Below the pieces are notes generated by a model. It saw only the letters and a program-made list of their open reading frames with translations. It made no database searches and had not been told where the DNA came from. The position numbers and the translations under genes are program-made. This document shows positions 52,098-62,017 of a stretch of DNA of 64,000 nt, piece after piece (position 1 is the stretch's first letter; the number at the start of each line of letters is the position of its first letter). Origin of the DNA: Pelagicoccus enzymogenes (lineage in GTDB: Bacteria; Verrucomicrobiota; Verrucomicrobiia; Opitutales; Opitutaceae); assembly GCF_014803405.1 (NCBI RefSeq), contig NZ_JACYFG010000002.1, positions 124,001-188,000 on the forward strand, read 5' to 3'.

Positions 52098-55000
52098 CTA
52101 CGGCAGCTGAATCGACAGACGCCAAAAGTTAGCGTCTTGGATCGCGCTCAAGTCCGGTATCTGGATAATCACTACTCGTACAGTTTCGTCGATGTCGCTC
52201 ACAACTCCTGTCGCTTGCGTCGTTTCGCCTGTTTCGGGATTCAAGCTAAAGGCTGTTGTCCAATTCTTGAGATCCTTGGAGTGCTGGACGCGATAGATGA
52301 TTTCGCCGAGATCCGAGCGGTAAGGGAAGCTCAGCTCGACGCCCTTTAGTTCCCCATTGCTGAGAACAAAGGCGGGAGAACGGTATGCCTCCGCGTCCGC
52401 AACTCGTGGATCGGTGCCAAGGGCGTATTCCATGAGATTAGTGAGGAAGTCGCCATCCGGATCGGCAGTCCGCCCCGCGATCCTTGGATTTGAATAGTCG
52501 GCTTGGAACTGGTCCTGAAGCCATAGGTCGATCTCCGTCACAATGGGGCTCTGCGAACTCAGCGACAAAGCATAAAGGTGGAAGGTATCGATACCAAATG
52601 GCGTGATGGTAACGGTGTAAGTTTCATCGGTCGCCGTAAAGGAGTGCTCGATGCGGATGCCCTTGTTGTTGCCAAACGTGTTTTGCTCCACGCCATAGCT
52701 GCTTCCACCAGAGCCGGCAAAGGTGTTCGCACGTTCATAATCCTCATCCCAGCCGACGCTATAAAAGTTTGCGATATAGGAGACGCCAGGGGTTAATCCT
52801 TCGAAAGTAACGACGCCGGGCTTCCCGTTGTAGACGAAGTCGCGGGCCAAAACCGAGCTCCCGTCCGCGGCCGCGGTCAGGCTGTTGTCGTCGTTGGGGA
52901 ACGGGGCATCGAAACCTTGGGTCGAGAACGCGCCCCCAACCGCGGGTAGGACGCCTTGAACTGCCGAAAACGAAACTCCGTTCACCGTTGCGGCAGCGGA
53001 GCTGTTTAGGTTGTAAGCCCAAATCACGGAGCTGGAAGAAACGCCGGAGTCCGCATCTCCCGTCCAAGCCGACACGCTCCAATCCGCGCTCGGGTAAAGC
53101 TCTCCGCCGAGCTGGCGAGCAGCCAAAGCGAGATCGGCAGGGTTGTTTATCCCAGTGAAGTTGTAGGTGACGGTGAAGATGCGCGGTTGCCCTGCGACCA
53201 AGGCTTCGACGGTAAGCTGGGCCCGCCCCACATTAAGATCAGCAAGGTAAGAGCGGAAGCGCACGTGGTTCACTTTCACGAGCGCCGACTGCCCAAACGC
53301 ATCGATGTATCCAACTAATCCCGACACGCCATCCAGAGCTGCGCTCGCAACGCTGATCGCATTTTGCGCCGCATTGATTGAGAACTCGATGACTTGGCGG
53401 CCGAGGGCAAGCGCGATATAGCGGGGGTCAATCTTGGGATTCAAGATCGTGGCGGCTATGGTATCGACCTTGTTCTTCGCGTCGTCGCGGATGTTTTCCG
53501 CTTCAGCGACCGTCTTCTCCCATCCTTCTTTTATCGCGAGCAACGCATTCTGTTCCTCGAGCTCATTCTGCACCACATCGAGCGCAGCTTTTGCAGTATC
53601 AAATACCTTCTGAGCCTCGCCGAGGGCAAACGTTGCTCCCTCCATTACCCCCAGCAAAGTCCCGCGAGCGATGTTGTAACCAATGAAATGAAAGGCTTTG
53701 CCGATGGCATCGAGACTGTTGTACCAGCCATCGAGAGCCCGGATATCGCCATCGATCTTGTTGACTTCGCCTTGGGCCAAACTCAAGGCTGCTCGGGCGA
53801 CTTGAAAGGCTTCATCTTTCTTGGCCAGTTCCGCGGCGAGGGCGTCGCTGACTGCCGACGCGATATTGCCAATCGCATCTCTGAGTTCTCTCTCGGCATC
53901 TTCCAAGGCGGTTTCGGCATCGTCGTAAGCCTTTTGGGCTCCATCTTTGAGCGCCATCTGCTCGTTCCGTATACTGTCCTCCAGTTCGGCCAATTGGCGA
54001 TCGAACTCGTCGAGCTCGCCCTTGAATTCCTCCAGAGCTTCCTGCTCCCGTCTAAGCGTCTCTTGGGTATCGCCAATGCCAGCAAGCAGCTGCCCCGTCA
54101 TCACGTTCGCGAGCTGGTCGAAGAACGTCAGGTCAACCCGACCAAAGACTTCGATCCTGTCGCTTATCCGCACCCAAACTTCAGAGCCGCCAGCCCCATA
54201 TAGGGAAATCGTGTTCTTGAGAACCCCGGAAACCAGTCCGGGCTCGACCGTCAGCAAGAGCTCGAGACCGGTTTGACCGGCGATGTTGATAGCGGTCGTG
54301 CCTTCCAAGCGGTTGCCCACGATATCTAGCTTGTTGAGAACAAGCTGCTGGCCATCGACCGCGAGCGTTCCGCTGAAGCTGCCTTCCATCCAGCCGTTGG
54401 GCAGTACCTTCAAGTTTGATGAGGTAAAAGTCGACCCTAGGATCGTCGTGGTGCCGCTGCCAGTGATTCCGTTAGTATCGAGCGTTAGCGAAGCGTTGAA
54501 ATCGTATCCCCAAGGAGCCGAAATGCTACCAATGTAGGAGCCAATTAGGCTACCGTTCGCGTCGCCCACCATGTTGAAGTCGAGCGTATTGGGGAATACT
54601 CTCACCTTCGCAATACCGCTTGATCCGCTGGCGCTCAGATCGAGGCTGAGGTCTACCCAGTTGTCGGCAAACTGCGAACGGGTTTCTATGGTCACCTTCG
54701 GAGATCCAGCCAAGGAGACGAAAACATCGCTCTGGCTGCTCGCTCCCAAAACGTTGGTAGTAGCCGTGCCCGCAAATACGCCCTCCTTGGTGAGGCTCAA
54801 GTTCAGGTCTGCCAAAGCGAAGCCGCCCAAGTTCAAGTTGCCCGCTGCATCGCCAAAAAGCAGACCATTGCTGCGCAAAAGAAAATCGGCCGCCAGCGAA
54901 TTTCCTCCTATCTGTATTTGGAAATCACCTACGAGCCCATCGTTGGTGATCGTCCCCGACACGACGTCGAGCGTTCCAAACGGCCCCAACTCGACCACCC

Positions 55001-57389
55001 CTTTCCAAGTCCCGCTTAAAACCTTGCCCTGGGCATCGAGCTTGAAATGGGTCGCCTGAACCAAACCTCCCGTTGGCAGCAGAAGCCAGCCGCTGCCTTC
55101 GATGATTTCGTCTTGTGTATTCGCTCCCTTGAAATCGAGAAGCTCGAAGCCCGCGACACGCAGCCCAGCCGGCACTGGGAGTTCATCGCCCCAATCTTTT
55201 ACCGTAAGGCCGATCAAATTTCCGCCCGCCGTGAGCCCCCCTTCCGTCGTAAACTCGACGCTTTCGCCCATGGAAACCCCTCCTGCTAGGCTGAACGTTA
55301 TCGGTATCTCGACGCCTGCTAAAAGCGTTCCGTCCGGCTCGTCGTACTGAGGGTCATCATCGAGGAGCAAGAACGTACTCGCTTTCAGCCGCCCATCGAA
55401 CGAGATGCTCCCTCCTGCCCCCGCGGCTGCCTCAAGCCCGACCGAACCGTTCGCCCCGAAACGACCGCTGAAGCCGATCGACAATCTTTTCATGTTGAGA
55501 TAAAACAAGTCCTCCGCGCCGAAAATCCCCCTAACAAGTATGCTCCGCAGGGCATTGACCAGAGGCTGTTCGCTGTATGCGATGGCCGATTCGATCGCCG
55601 CAACCATGATCTTGAGCGGCACATCGACCGCTGCTGCTGATAGCCGGACGATGTTGCCAAGGGAAACGTCCTCGATCACCACCAATCCAAATCTGAACGA
55701 AACGGTAACGTCGTCCATCAAGGGCGTGAGCAATTCCGCCCAATCGCCCGCACTGGGCAGCGGTGGAGCATCTCCTCGTGGTTGCTGCACGATGCCCGGG
55801 TTCGAGGGGATCTTAAGGATGTCGCCGAAAATATCGCCAAGACTGATCGGCTCTGGCAGCTCCAAGCCAGCAGACATGGCAGTTTGGGCATACCAAGTCA
55901 GAGCCTGTGCCGTTCTGCTGAAGAGTTCGGAAAAAGCGGGAAGGCTTTGGGCGCCGTTCAGGATGATCTTGCCGACTGGGATCTCAGCGATGACTACTAA
56001 GAGCGGCACCGTCTCGTCGGCGACTTGCCCGATATCTCCCAACGCATAGATGCCCATCTCTACCGTCAAAATGGCTTCGCCAATGTAGGTATCCAGTCCC
56101 TCGATCAGAGCTCCACCAAACTGCCTAGACATTTCTTGAATACCAGCTTGCCTCGTTTCGAGCTCCGAGGCGTCCAAGCTGCCTACGCACATTGCTTCGT
56201 GCAGTAATTGCAGCTGCTCTGCGCTGTTTAGCCCTTTGACGACGATATGCTCTATGACGTCACGGCCCATCGCATAAAACCCCTCCATCGGCTGGGTAAG
56301 CGTGTAAGAAACTCCGACTGATCCTAAATTTATACCCGTATCCCAAAATCCAATACCAACACCACCGTCGAGGGCGATCTGCAACGAGCCATCGCCCAAG
56401 TCTTCTCCGCGATCTTCGAGCCCTTTGAGGTAGGCGAGTACAGCGACAAGGGTCCTCGCCAACTCCGTTGGGCTTGATCTTCGGGAGCCGGGCGAAGCGG
56501 TACTCATTTCCACGAGGATAATTCGCCGGACTTCATCGAGAATTTCGGCCGCCAGATCCATGCCAACCTTCAACTTTAAGAGCACCTGCCCTTCCAGCTC
56601 CGCTTGCAAAACTGCACTGATCCCCCCTTTTACACCAAACAAGAATTCCAAACTCAAGGTAAGCGACTGCGGATCTCTGCCCGCGAAACGTAGCTGCACC
56701 CAATCGTCGTGAATCCTGAAGTAAGTCACCGCCTGAAGGCTCGTAGAGAAGCCCGTGACATCTCCGATATTTCGCCGCGCTTGTATACTTGAGTAGCCCA
56801 AAGCTATATCGGCAAAAAACACCGGCGTCCGCCCAGGGTTGGTAAATCGCTCAGCAGGATTGCCGCAAAGTTGCGGGGCGTTGCTCATGCCCAATGTAAC
56901 ACGCGCCCCTGCTGGACCAGTCACCACGGCCCAAAGCGATACATCCGACAAAGTGCGGCGAAATACGAGCCGACCGTTAGGGATGGAAAAGGCAAACTCA
57001 TGTGGCGTCGCGATCGTATTGCCCAGGTAGTCGAATAGATTCTCAAGCGCAACCACATCGAGAACAGCCAGCAAGTTGGTCGCATCGGTCGTCTGGGAAA
57101 CCGTCTCGTTGATCCGCTTTTGCACGTTTCCTTCCAAGATGCCGGTTAGGTCGTCAACCATTGGTACCTTCCCACTGACAAGACCGTTGGCAACGTCCTT
57201 CGCCTTATCCACCGCTATAAAAAAGCCGCTGTCCTCCAGCGTGAGCTCAATGTTCGTCAAAACGTCAGCTGGCACCTGGCCCCAAGAATTGGAATTAGCT
57301 AAATCGAGTGAAAACCCATCATTGGCTGCCCATCCGGGAGGACAAGCGAACGTCCAAAGAAGAAGCAAGAGAAGGCAACGCGAGGCCAT
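52098..57389 (-). CDS. Giant secreted protein (1763 aa) with beta-repeat core and coiled coil
   Basis: A signal peptide (LLLLLLWTFACPPGWA) starts the protein. Residues about 20-640 are mixed helical and beta, with GLxIALDGGVGIGFWDTGIN-like segments. About 640-1090 is beta-rich with repeats of type GxFxGTxTxxxLG and IVGNRLEGTTAINIAG, likely a beta-solenoid or stacked sandwich. About 1100-1300 is a long alpha-helical coiled coil (EALEEFKGELDEFDRQLAEL). The C-terminal 150 residues hold a calcium-type DPDGDFLTNLMEYALGTDP motif and a beta domain (YRVQHSKDLKNWTTAF), found at the ends of many secreted Verrucomicrobiota proteins. No catalytic motif is recognised. A surface, fibre or adhesin role is possible; function not assigned. 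Confidence 0.75.
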   Translation of the reverse strand: MASRCLLLLLLWTFACPPGWAANDGFSLDLANSNSWGQVPADVLTNIELTLEDSGFFIAVDKAKDVANGLVSGKVPMVDDLTGILEGNVQKRINETVSQTTDATNLLAVLDVVALENLFDYLGNTIATPHEFAFSIPNGRLVFRRTLSDVSLWAVVTGPAGARVTLGMSNAPQLCGNPAERFTNPGRTPVFFADIALGYSSIQARRNIGDVTGFSTSLQAVTYFRIHDDWVQLRFAGRDPQSLTLSLEFLFGVKGGISAVLQAELEGQVLLKLKVGMDLAAEILDEVRRIILVEMSTASPGSRRSSPTELARTLVAVLAYLKGLEDRGEDLGDGSLQIALDGGVGIGFWDTGINLGSVGVSYTLTQPMEGFYAMGRDVIEHIVVKGLNSAEQLQLLHEAMCVGSLDASELETRQAGIQEMSRQFGGALIEGLDTYIGEAILTVEMGIYALGDIGQVADETVPLLVVIAEIPVGKIILNGAQSLPAFSELFSRTAQALTWYAQTAMSAGLELPEPISLGDIFGDILKIPSNPGIVQQPRGDAPPLPSAGDWAELLTPLMDDVTVSFRFGLVVIEDVSLGNIVRLSAAAVDVPLKIMVAAIESAIAYSEQPLVNALRSILVRGIFGAEDLFYLNMKRLSIGFSGRFGANGSVGLEAAAGAGGSISFDGRLKASTFLLLDDDPQYDEPDGTLLAGVEIPITFSLAGGVSMGESVEFTTEGGLTAGGNLIGLTVKDWGDELPVPAGLRVAGFELLDFKGANTQDEIIEGSGWLLLPTGGLVQATHFKLDAQGKVLSGTWKGVVELGPFGTLDVVSGTITNDGLVGDFQIQIGGNSLAADFLLRSNGLLFGDAAGNLNLGGFALADLNLSLTKEGVFAGTATTNVLGASSQSDVFVSLAGSPKVTIETRSQFADNWVDLSLDLSASGSSGIAKVRVFPNTLDFNMVGDANGSLIGSYIGSISAPWGYDFNASLTLDTNGITGSGTTTILGSTFTSSNLKVLPNGWMEGSFSGTLAVDGQQLVLNKLDIVGNRLEGTTAINIAGQTGLELLLTVEPGLVSGVLKNTISLYGAGGSEVWVRISDRIEVFGRVDLTFFDQLANVMTGQLLAGIGDTQETLRREQEALEEFKGELDEFDRQLAELEDSIRNEQMALKDGAQKAYDDAETALEDAERELRDAIGNIASAVSDALAAELAKKDEAFQVARAALSLAQGEVNKIDGDIRALDGWYNSLDAIGKAFHFIGYNIARGTLLGVMEGATFALGEAQKVFDTAKAALDVVQNELEEQNALLAIKEGWEKTVAEAENIRDDAKNKVDTIAATILNPKIDPRYIALALGRQVIEFSINAAQNAISVASAALDGVSGLVGYIDAFGQSALVKVNHVRFRSYLADLNVGRAQLTVEALVAGQPRIFTVTYNFTGINNPADLALAARQLGGELYPSADWSVSAWTGDADSGVSSSSVIWAYNLNSSAAATVNGVSFSAVQGVLPAVGGAFSTQGFDAPFPNDDNSLTAAADGSSVLARDFVYNGKPGVVTFEGLTPGVSYIANFYSVGWDEDYERANTFAGSGGSSYGVEQNTFGNNKGIRIEHSFTATDETYTVTITPFGIDTFHLYALSLSSQSPIVTEIDLWLQDQFQADYSNPRIAGRTADPDGDFLTNLMEYALGTDPRVADAEAYRSPAFVLSNGELKGVELSFPYRSDLGEIIYRVQHSKDLKNWTTAFSLNPETGETTQATGVVSDIDETVRVVIIQIPDLSAIQDANFWRLSIQLP

Positions 57390-57552
57390 AGTAATCTGAG
57401 GGGATAAGGCTAAGTACTAGAAAAGAACACTTACCCTAAGCAATTCGCAGATTCTACTGAAATGTAAAGCGAGCATTCATGCGCCAAATAACAATTTTGG
57501 AGTTTGATATTGCCCAAAGAATTGGGGCCGAATGCTAATTCCAAAAACAAAA

Positions 57553-57580
57553 AGCCCGGACCGCTAATGCGTCCCGGGCT
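57553..57580 (-). terminator. Rho-independent terminator after the baeRF gene, AGCCCGG family
   Basis: AGCCCGGACCGC ... GTCCCGGGCT stem preceded (plus strand) by an A-run 57545-57553, so it ends minus-strand transcription 48 bp after the stop at 57628. Confidence 0.85.
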
Positions 57581-57627
57581 AGTTTGTCGCTAAACGACAA
57601 TCCCTGCTTATCGGATCTTCTTTGTAC

Positions 57628-58776
57628 CTACCACTTGAAGACAGCGGCTACGCTCTTCCCGCCGGGAATCTCGCTTTCCGGCAACACGATGGCGTTGCCG
57701 TCCTTGAGCAAGGTTTCCAAATATATGCGGTCGAGGGCTTCAAATGCATCCTCATCCTCAGGTTTAGCTGATTTCGGAAGATCGTCCCCCCCGATGCGAC
57801 ACCAGATGTCGTCGTCGCAAGCGAGCACGGCAGCGGATACCCGACCCTGTCGGGCCGCTTCGTAAACTTCTCTCACGTTGTTGGAAAAAACCCCGTCGCG
57901 AGACCTCATCTCTTCGATCGTTTCCAACACTTGGGACTTTTGTTGCTGCTGCTCCTCCCAAGCGATTTGCCGACACAGCTCCGCTACTTCCAAGGAGCTT
58001 GGATGAGCTTGAGCGTCGCTTACCGTGACGACTTCTCCACCTCGATGGCGATACGTATTCAAAAATCCTGACACGACTCGCTTGTCTCCGATGACAACCA
58101 ACGGCAACTCCTTGGCTTGCGGCAAGGCTTGCAGCGCGTGAGCGATTTCGCGCATGAAAATCGTCTCGTTGAGTTCTCGCGGATTCTTGGCGTCGTTCAC
58201 GCCTTGGCTTACCAAGCGAGGTGAGCCGCGCCCTTGAGAGCGACGAACGTGGGCATTTTGGCCGCTGTCCAAAGCGCCCGCTTCCGAAAAGCTGTGCACA
58301 CTGCTCGGGAGCTCAACTTCGTCCATGCGCCGCACGTTCTCCCCGTCGTAGTGATACAGTCGAGGCGACTTCAAGCTAACGTCTAATGCCAACCAATCGC
58401 TCAATGCGGCAATGGCATCCGCCGCGGGTCTAAGACAAAACTCGTCTTCGATCCTAGCCTTCTCTACGGGCGGATAAGGCAATTTAAGAAAACGAGTCAC
58501 TTGTTCCGAAATATGGATACAAACGCCTTGATAGTCACCCGCCCACATTTCTCTGTTGTCGATGAGGGACTGGAGCTTCGAAAACATCGCACGATTGGCC
58601 GGCGAGTCCTGCGAGCGCTTTTTGAGTCGGTTTACGCTCCGGCGGAGACGATCCCTGTGGATCTGCGAATTTCTTCCACCGCCGTCGCATTCGATTGATA
58701 GAGTAAGACAGGGACCGATCTGCTCGGTCGCTTCTTTCAAATAGTCCTGTCCCTTCTTGGGGAGCTGTGCATTCAT
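57628..58776 (-). CDS. baeRF-family protein (bacterial homologue of archaeo-eukaryotic release factor eRF1)
   Basis: 382 aa, cytoplasmic; ATG at 58776 with AAGGA ten bases upstream. The central and C-terminal parts show the ribonuclease-H/L30-like order of baeRF proteins: YPPVEKARIEDEFCLRPAAD, ALDVSLKSPRLYHYDGENVR, LPLVVIGDKRVVSGFLNTYR, REVYEAARQGRVSAAVLACD and DDDIWCRIGG. The N-terminal 60 residues are Arg/Lys-rich. Proteins of this group are thought, from computational work, to act on ribosomes under stress or during recycling; direct evidence is scarce. It is monocistronic with its own terminator, and convergent genes are absent nearby. Family assignment moderately certain, function not. 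Confidence 0.7.
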   Translation of the reverse strand: MNAQLPKKGQDYLKEATEQIGPCLTLSIECDGGGRNSQIHRDRLRRSVNRLKKRSQDSPANRAMFSKLQSLIDNREMWAGDYQGVCIHISEQVTRFLKLPYPPVEKARIEDEFCLRPAADAIAALSDWLALDVSLKSPRLYHYDGENVRRMDEVELPSSVHSFSEAGALDSGQNAHVRRSQGRGSPRLVSQGVNDAKNPRELNETIFMREIAHALQALPQAKELPLVVIGDKRVVSGFLNTYRHRGGEVVTVSDAQAHPSSLEVAELCRQIAWEEQQQQKSQVLETIEEMRSRDGVFSNNVREVYEAARQGRVSAAVLACDDDIWCRIGGDDLPKSAKPEDEDAFEALDRIYLETLLKDGNAIVLPESEIPGGKSVAAVFKW

Positions 58777-58990
58777 GGTATAAACGTCCTTTCGTTTGTG
58801 AGTAGTGTCGTGAGGCTTTGGATGCCTGGGGTGGCATCGTCAAAAGCTACGGTCGAGTTGGACCTGACGGGCATAGCAACCTATGCATTATGGGCCGCCC
58901 TTGCAAATCGCTAGACCCAGATTGGGGCACGCGTGCAAACTGCAATAGCAACGTCGTTCCCTAAACCCCGTCAGGATAGGGTGCCGATCC

Positions 58991-59212
58991 TTACGCGGTA
59001 TCGATCTTCAATCCATACTCCTTCGTAAAATTCCGCACGGGCGGCTCTTCCGGCCCTCCCTCGGGAAAGAAGTGCACCTTCCCCTCCTCGATTCGCTCGT
59101 CAAACTCGAGCGGACTCGTGGCATTGTCAGGGTCCAAATTCGTGTTGTAAGGAGGCGGAGGCGACTCGCTGCCCTGCCCTGTTCCTCGTTCGCTTACGGT
59201 TTTCTTTTTCAT
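58991..59212 (-). CDS. Small acidic hypothetical protein, 73 aa
   Basis: ATG at 59212 followed by MKKKTVSERG. The protein is Pro/Glu/Asp-rich, mostly unstructured in appearance, and contains PEGGPEEPPVRNFTKEYGLK near the end. No membrane segment or known domain. It lies downstream of dnaJ and its terminator on the same strand. An ordinary small hypothetical; moderate confidence that it is translated, based on a compositional start (MKKK) and codon use. Confidence 0.5.
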   Translation of the reverse strand: MKKKTVSERGTGQGSESPPPPYNTNLDPDNATSPLEFDERIEEGKVHFFPEGGPEEPPVRNFTKEYGLKIDTA

Positions 59213-59292
59213 GCGGCTTCTACATTGCATAGCCTATGCCAAAGCCCGACGCGAACCTGGGCGACTCCTCGCGATTGCCCTCGCTTCCCCAC

Positions 59293-59328
59293 AAAAAAAC
59301 GCGGCATCCCCAACGGGACACCGCGTCT
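59293..59328 (-). terminator. Rho-independent terminator after dnaJ
   Basis: Minus-strand reading: GACGCGG ... CCGCGT stem followed by seven T (plus-strand A-run 59293-59299), 24 bp past the dnaJ stop. Confidence 0.88.
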
Positions 59329-59351
59329 TCAAATTTCAACTACGAAGCAAT

Positions 59352-60509
59352 CTAGTCGAATATCTTCTTCGCTTTCTCGAAAAAGCTCTTCGGCTCGTCA
59401 TCGTCTCCCGCATCCCCGCATGCGAGCGCGAATTCTTCCAGTTTTTCGCGCTGTTCGGAGGTTAGGGATTTAGGAACCTCGATCTTTACGCGTACCATCT
59501 GGTCACCGTAGTAGCCGCCACGCAAGCTGGGCATACCCTTGCCTTTGAGACGGAACGTAGTGCCAGACTGGGTACCGGCGGGAATCTTCAGGCTCGCCTT
59601 ACCGCTGAGAGTCGGGACTTCGATGGTACCGCCCAAGGTAGCAAGGGTGAACTTGATCGGAATCTCGCAGTAAAGATTCTCGTCTTGGCGATCAAAGATC
59701 TCGTGGTCACGCACATGGAGAACGATGTAAAGATCCCCCGTCGGCCCTCCATGGGAACCGGCTTCGCCATTGCCTGCGGAACGAAGCTTGGAACCGGTAT
59801 CGACTCCCGGCGGCACCTTGACCTTGATCTTGGTCGTCTCGTTGACGCGCCCTTCTCCACCGCAAGCCGAACATGGCTTTTCCACCTTTTGACCACTGCC
59901 GTTACAGGTAGGACAGGTTTGGCGAACCGAGAAAAATCCCTTGGAAGCAGTGACTTGCCCATGACCTGCGCACGTCGGACAGGTGCTTACGCCGCTGCCT
60001 GGCTCCGCCCCCGATCCCGAGCACTTGCTGCAAGTGGTGGGCTTGCGGAAAGAGATTTCCTTCTCCACTCCCTTGGCCGCTTCTTCGAGGTCGATCTCCA
60101 AGTCGTAGCGCAAGTCGGAGCCGCGAGAGGCTCCGCCGCGTCCGCGACCACCGCCGCCTCCGCCGCCGAAGAACTCTTCGAAGATGCTGCCACCTCCGCC
60201 GCCTCCGCCGAACACTTCGCTGAAGATATCGAAAGGATCGTGGAAAGGACCACCCGCCGAGGCGCCGCCTCCACCGCCCATGCCTCCGCTGAACGCAGCG
60301 TGGCCGTAGCGATCGTAAGCTGCCCGCTTTTGCTCGTCCTTGAGAACCTCGTAAGCTTCGGAGACTTTCTTGAAGTTCTCCTCGGCTTCCTTGTTGCCCG
60401 GATTCTTGTCCGGGTGGTACTTCACCGCCATTTTGCGGTAAGCCTTCTTAAGTTCGTCCTGAGTCGCTTGCTTGCTGACTCCGAGCAGTTCGTAGTAATC
60501 TTCTTTCAC
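59352..60509 (-). CDS. dnaJ: Chaperone DnaJ (Hsp40)
   Basis: 385 aa, GTG start at 60509 with AGGAGG about a dozen bases upstream. J-domain at 1-70 contains the HPD motif ([10 protein letters not shown]), then a Gly/Phe-rich region with many glycines (about 75-130). Four zinc-finger repeats C-x-x-C-x-G-x-G follow: [32 protein letters not shown]. The C-terminal substrate-binding domains follow. It stimulates DnaK ATPase and delivers substrates. It lies 38 bp after grpE on the same strand; dnaK is not in the window. Confidence 0.96.
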   Translation of the reverse strand: MKEDYYELLGVSKQATQDELKKAYRKMAVKYHPDKNPGNKEAEENFKKVSEAYEVLKDEQKRAAYDRYGHAAFSGGMGGGGGASAGGPFHDPFDIFSEVFGGGGGGGSIFEEFFGGGGGGGRGRGGASRGSDLRYDLEIDLEEAAKGVEKEISFRKPTTCSKCSGSGAEPGSGVSTCPTCAGHGQVTASKGFFSVRQTCPTCNGSGQKVEKPCSACGGEGRVNETTKIKVKVPPGVDTGSKLRSAGNGEAGSHGGPTGDLYIVLHVRDHEIFDRQDENLYCEIPIKFTLATLGGTIEVPTLSGKASLKIPAGTQSGTTFRLKGKGMPSLRGGYYGDQMVRVKIEVPKSLTSEQREKLEEFALACGDAGDDDEPKSFFEKAKKIFD

Positions 60510-60547
60510 AGTGTGGGTTTCCTCCTGGTTCCCTTATTGACGAGCGA

Positions 60548-61189
60548 CTACTCGCTTTCCGTGGCAGGTCCGCCGCTTACCACAACGTTGGCTGGGCGGA
60601 TAAGGCGACCGTTGAGCTTGAAGCCTTTGCGCATGAGCGAAAGGACCTTGCCCTCCTCGATTTCGTCGCTGGGCTGAGTTTGGAAAGCCTCCGCTACGTT
60701 TGGGTCGAAGTCATCACCTGGAGCCGGGGCTACTTCCGCAATGCCGTTATCCTCGAGCAAGCTCTTGAACTGGTTCATCACCATCTGGATGCCCTGCACG
60801 ACCACCTTGGGATCGGACGACTGTTCGGCCGACATGAGTCCCAAGCCGAGGTTGTCGTAGATCGGCAGGAAGTCCTCCAACAGACCGGAAATCGCGTACT
60901 GCTTGAGCTCGTCCTTCTCGCGCATGACGCGGCGGCGGTAGGTGTCGAGGTCAGCGACCGACCTGAGGTAATTGTTGTAATTTTCCGCAGCCTCGGCCTT
61001 TGCGGCTTCGAGCTGTTCCTCCAGCGTCAACTCCTTCGGCTCCTCAGCGACTTCCGCCGCTGCTTCGGCTGCCTCTTCCGAGACAGCTTCCGTGGCCTCC
61101 GCAGAAGCCTCTGCTGCTTCAGCGCTCGCCTCCTCGGTTTGCGCGTCTACGTTTTCTTCTACTTCTGGTGTTTCCTTAGCGTTTTCCAT
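60548..61189 (-). CDS. grpE: Nucleotide exchange factor GrpE
   Basis: 213 aa from the ATG at 61189. The N-terminus is a low-complexity Ala/Glu-rich tail (about 15-60), followed by the long GrpE helix (NYLRSVADLDTYRRRVMREK DEL, with the family YRRR segment) and the C-terminal beta domain (VLSLMRKGFKLNGRLIRPAN, VVVSGGP). It exchanges nucleotide on DnaK and usually has a disordered N-terminus of this kind. It is followed by dnaJ. An in-frame open region upstream of 61189 is not expected to be used. No CIRCE (HrcA) site was seen upstream. Confidence 0.94.
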   Translation of the reverse strand: MENAKETPEVEENVDAQTEEASAEAAEASAEATEAVSEEAAEAAAEVAEEPKELTLEEQLEAAKAEAAENYNNYLRSVADLDTYRRRVMREKDELKQYAISGLLEDFLPIYDNLGLGLMSAEQSSDPKVVVQGIQMVMNQFKSLLEDNGIAEVAPAPGDDFDPNVAEAFQTQPSDEIEEGKVLSLMRKGFKLNGRLIRPANVVVSGGPATESE

Positions 61190-61295
61190 AGCCAAACTGA
61201 GATTCTCTAGATCAGTTCCTCCGGGAATCAAAGAGATTTTCGTCAAGGTCGAGCCCCTTTTTAAGAGAAAGGTTCCCTCGAGGGCTAGATTTGGC

Positions 61296-61814
61296 TCAAT
61301 CGACGCTCCGAGCAAGGATCCCCTTCGAACGAGCCTTCGCTTTCTCGACCGGACGCATGCCCAAGGGCTTCACCTCGGAGGGGAGCGACTCCTTTTCCGC
61401 CCCTCCTTTCCAGCCTTTGTCCACCTCTCCGCGCAATTCCTCGAGCTTCTCCTCGCACATCCCGTGAGAAACCGCATATCCCAGCTGGTCGCTCAGAAAC
61501 TCGCGGAAGGACACCCAACGACCGTCCACCTTCACCTTGTGGGTCCAGGCGCAAACCACCACCATGTCCCGCATCGCGTTCGACTTGCTCAGGTAGTGCA
61601 AAGTCACCCAAATGCTGAAAACCCCAACCAGTCCGACCAAGCAGGAGGACACGTAGGCGGAACGAAGTGAGATCCGCGACTCGGTCCCGCCAATGCTCTC
61701 CAGCAGGCCGTAGCGTTGATTGGCGAAAATGAATGTGATGATCAGCAGAAAGGAAAGCCCCTGCCCTAGAACCACCGCAATTTGAGTTCGGTTTAAGGTG
61801 TGGAATTTAGCCAT
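61296..61814 (-). CDS. Hypothetical two-TM membrane protein
   Basis: 172 aa from the ATG at 61814 (an ATG at 61859 would add 15 residues). Two hydrophobic helices are at about 14-32 (VVLGQGLSFLLIITFIFA) and 50-75 (YVSSCLVGLVGVFSIWVTLH), followed by a soluble, charged C-terminal part with VDGRWVSFREFLSDQLGYAV. No family recognised. It is upstream of grpE on the same strand with a 106-bp gap, so co-transcription is uncertain. Confidence 0.7.
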   Translation of the reverse strand: MAKFHTLNRTQIAVVLGQGLSFLLIITFIFANQRYGLLESIGGTESRISLRSAYVSSCLVGLVGVFSIWVTLHYLSKSNAMRDMVVVCAWTHKVKVDGRWVSFREFLSDQLGYAVSHGMCEEKLEELRGEVDKGWKGGAEKESLPSEVKPLGMRPVEKAKARSKGILARSVD

Positions 61815-62017
61815 GAAATCGAAGCTGCCCGGATGACGAGCAAGACACGCTTCCTTCATCGCCCTGCAGGAACAAAAAGACAGGCCAATCGCTCCAGAAA
61901 GGAGAATCCACCGCAGGAGCGCGGAGCCACACGCGCATAGCGTTCCCTAGCAAAACTCAAGAAGGTCCCTCTTCACCCCTTGGGGTGAATCTGGAGGCGT
62001 CTGTGCGTTTCAATATC

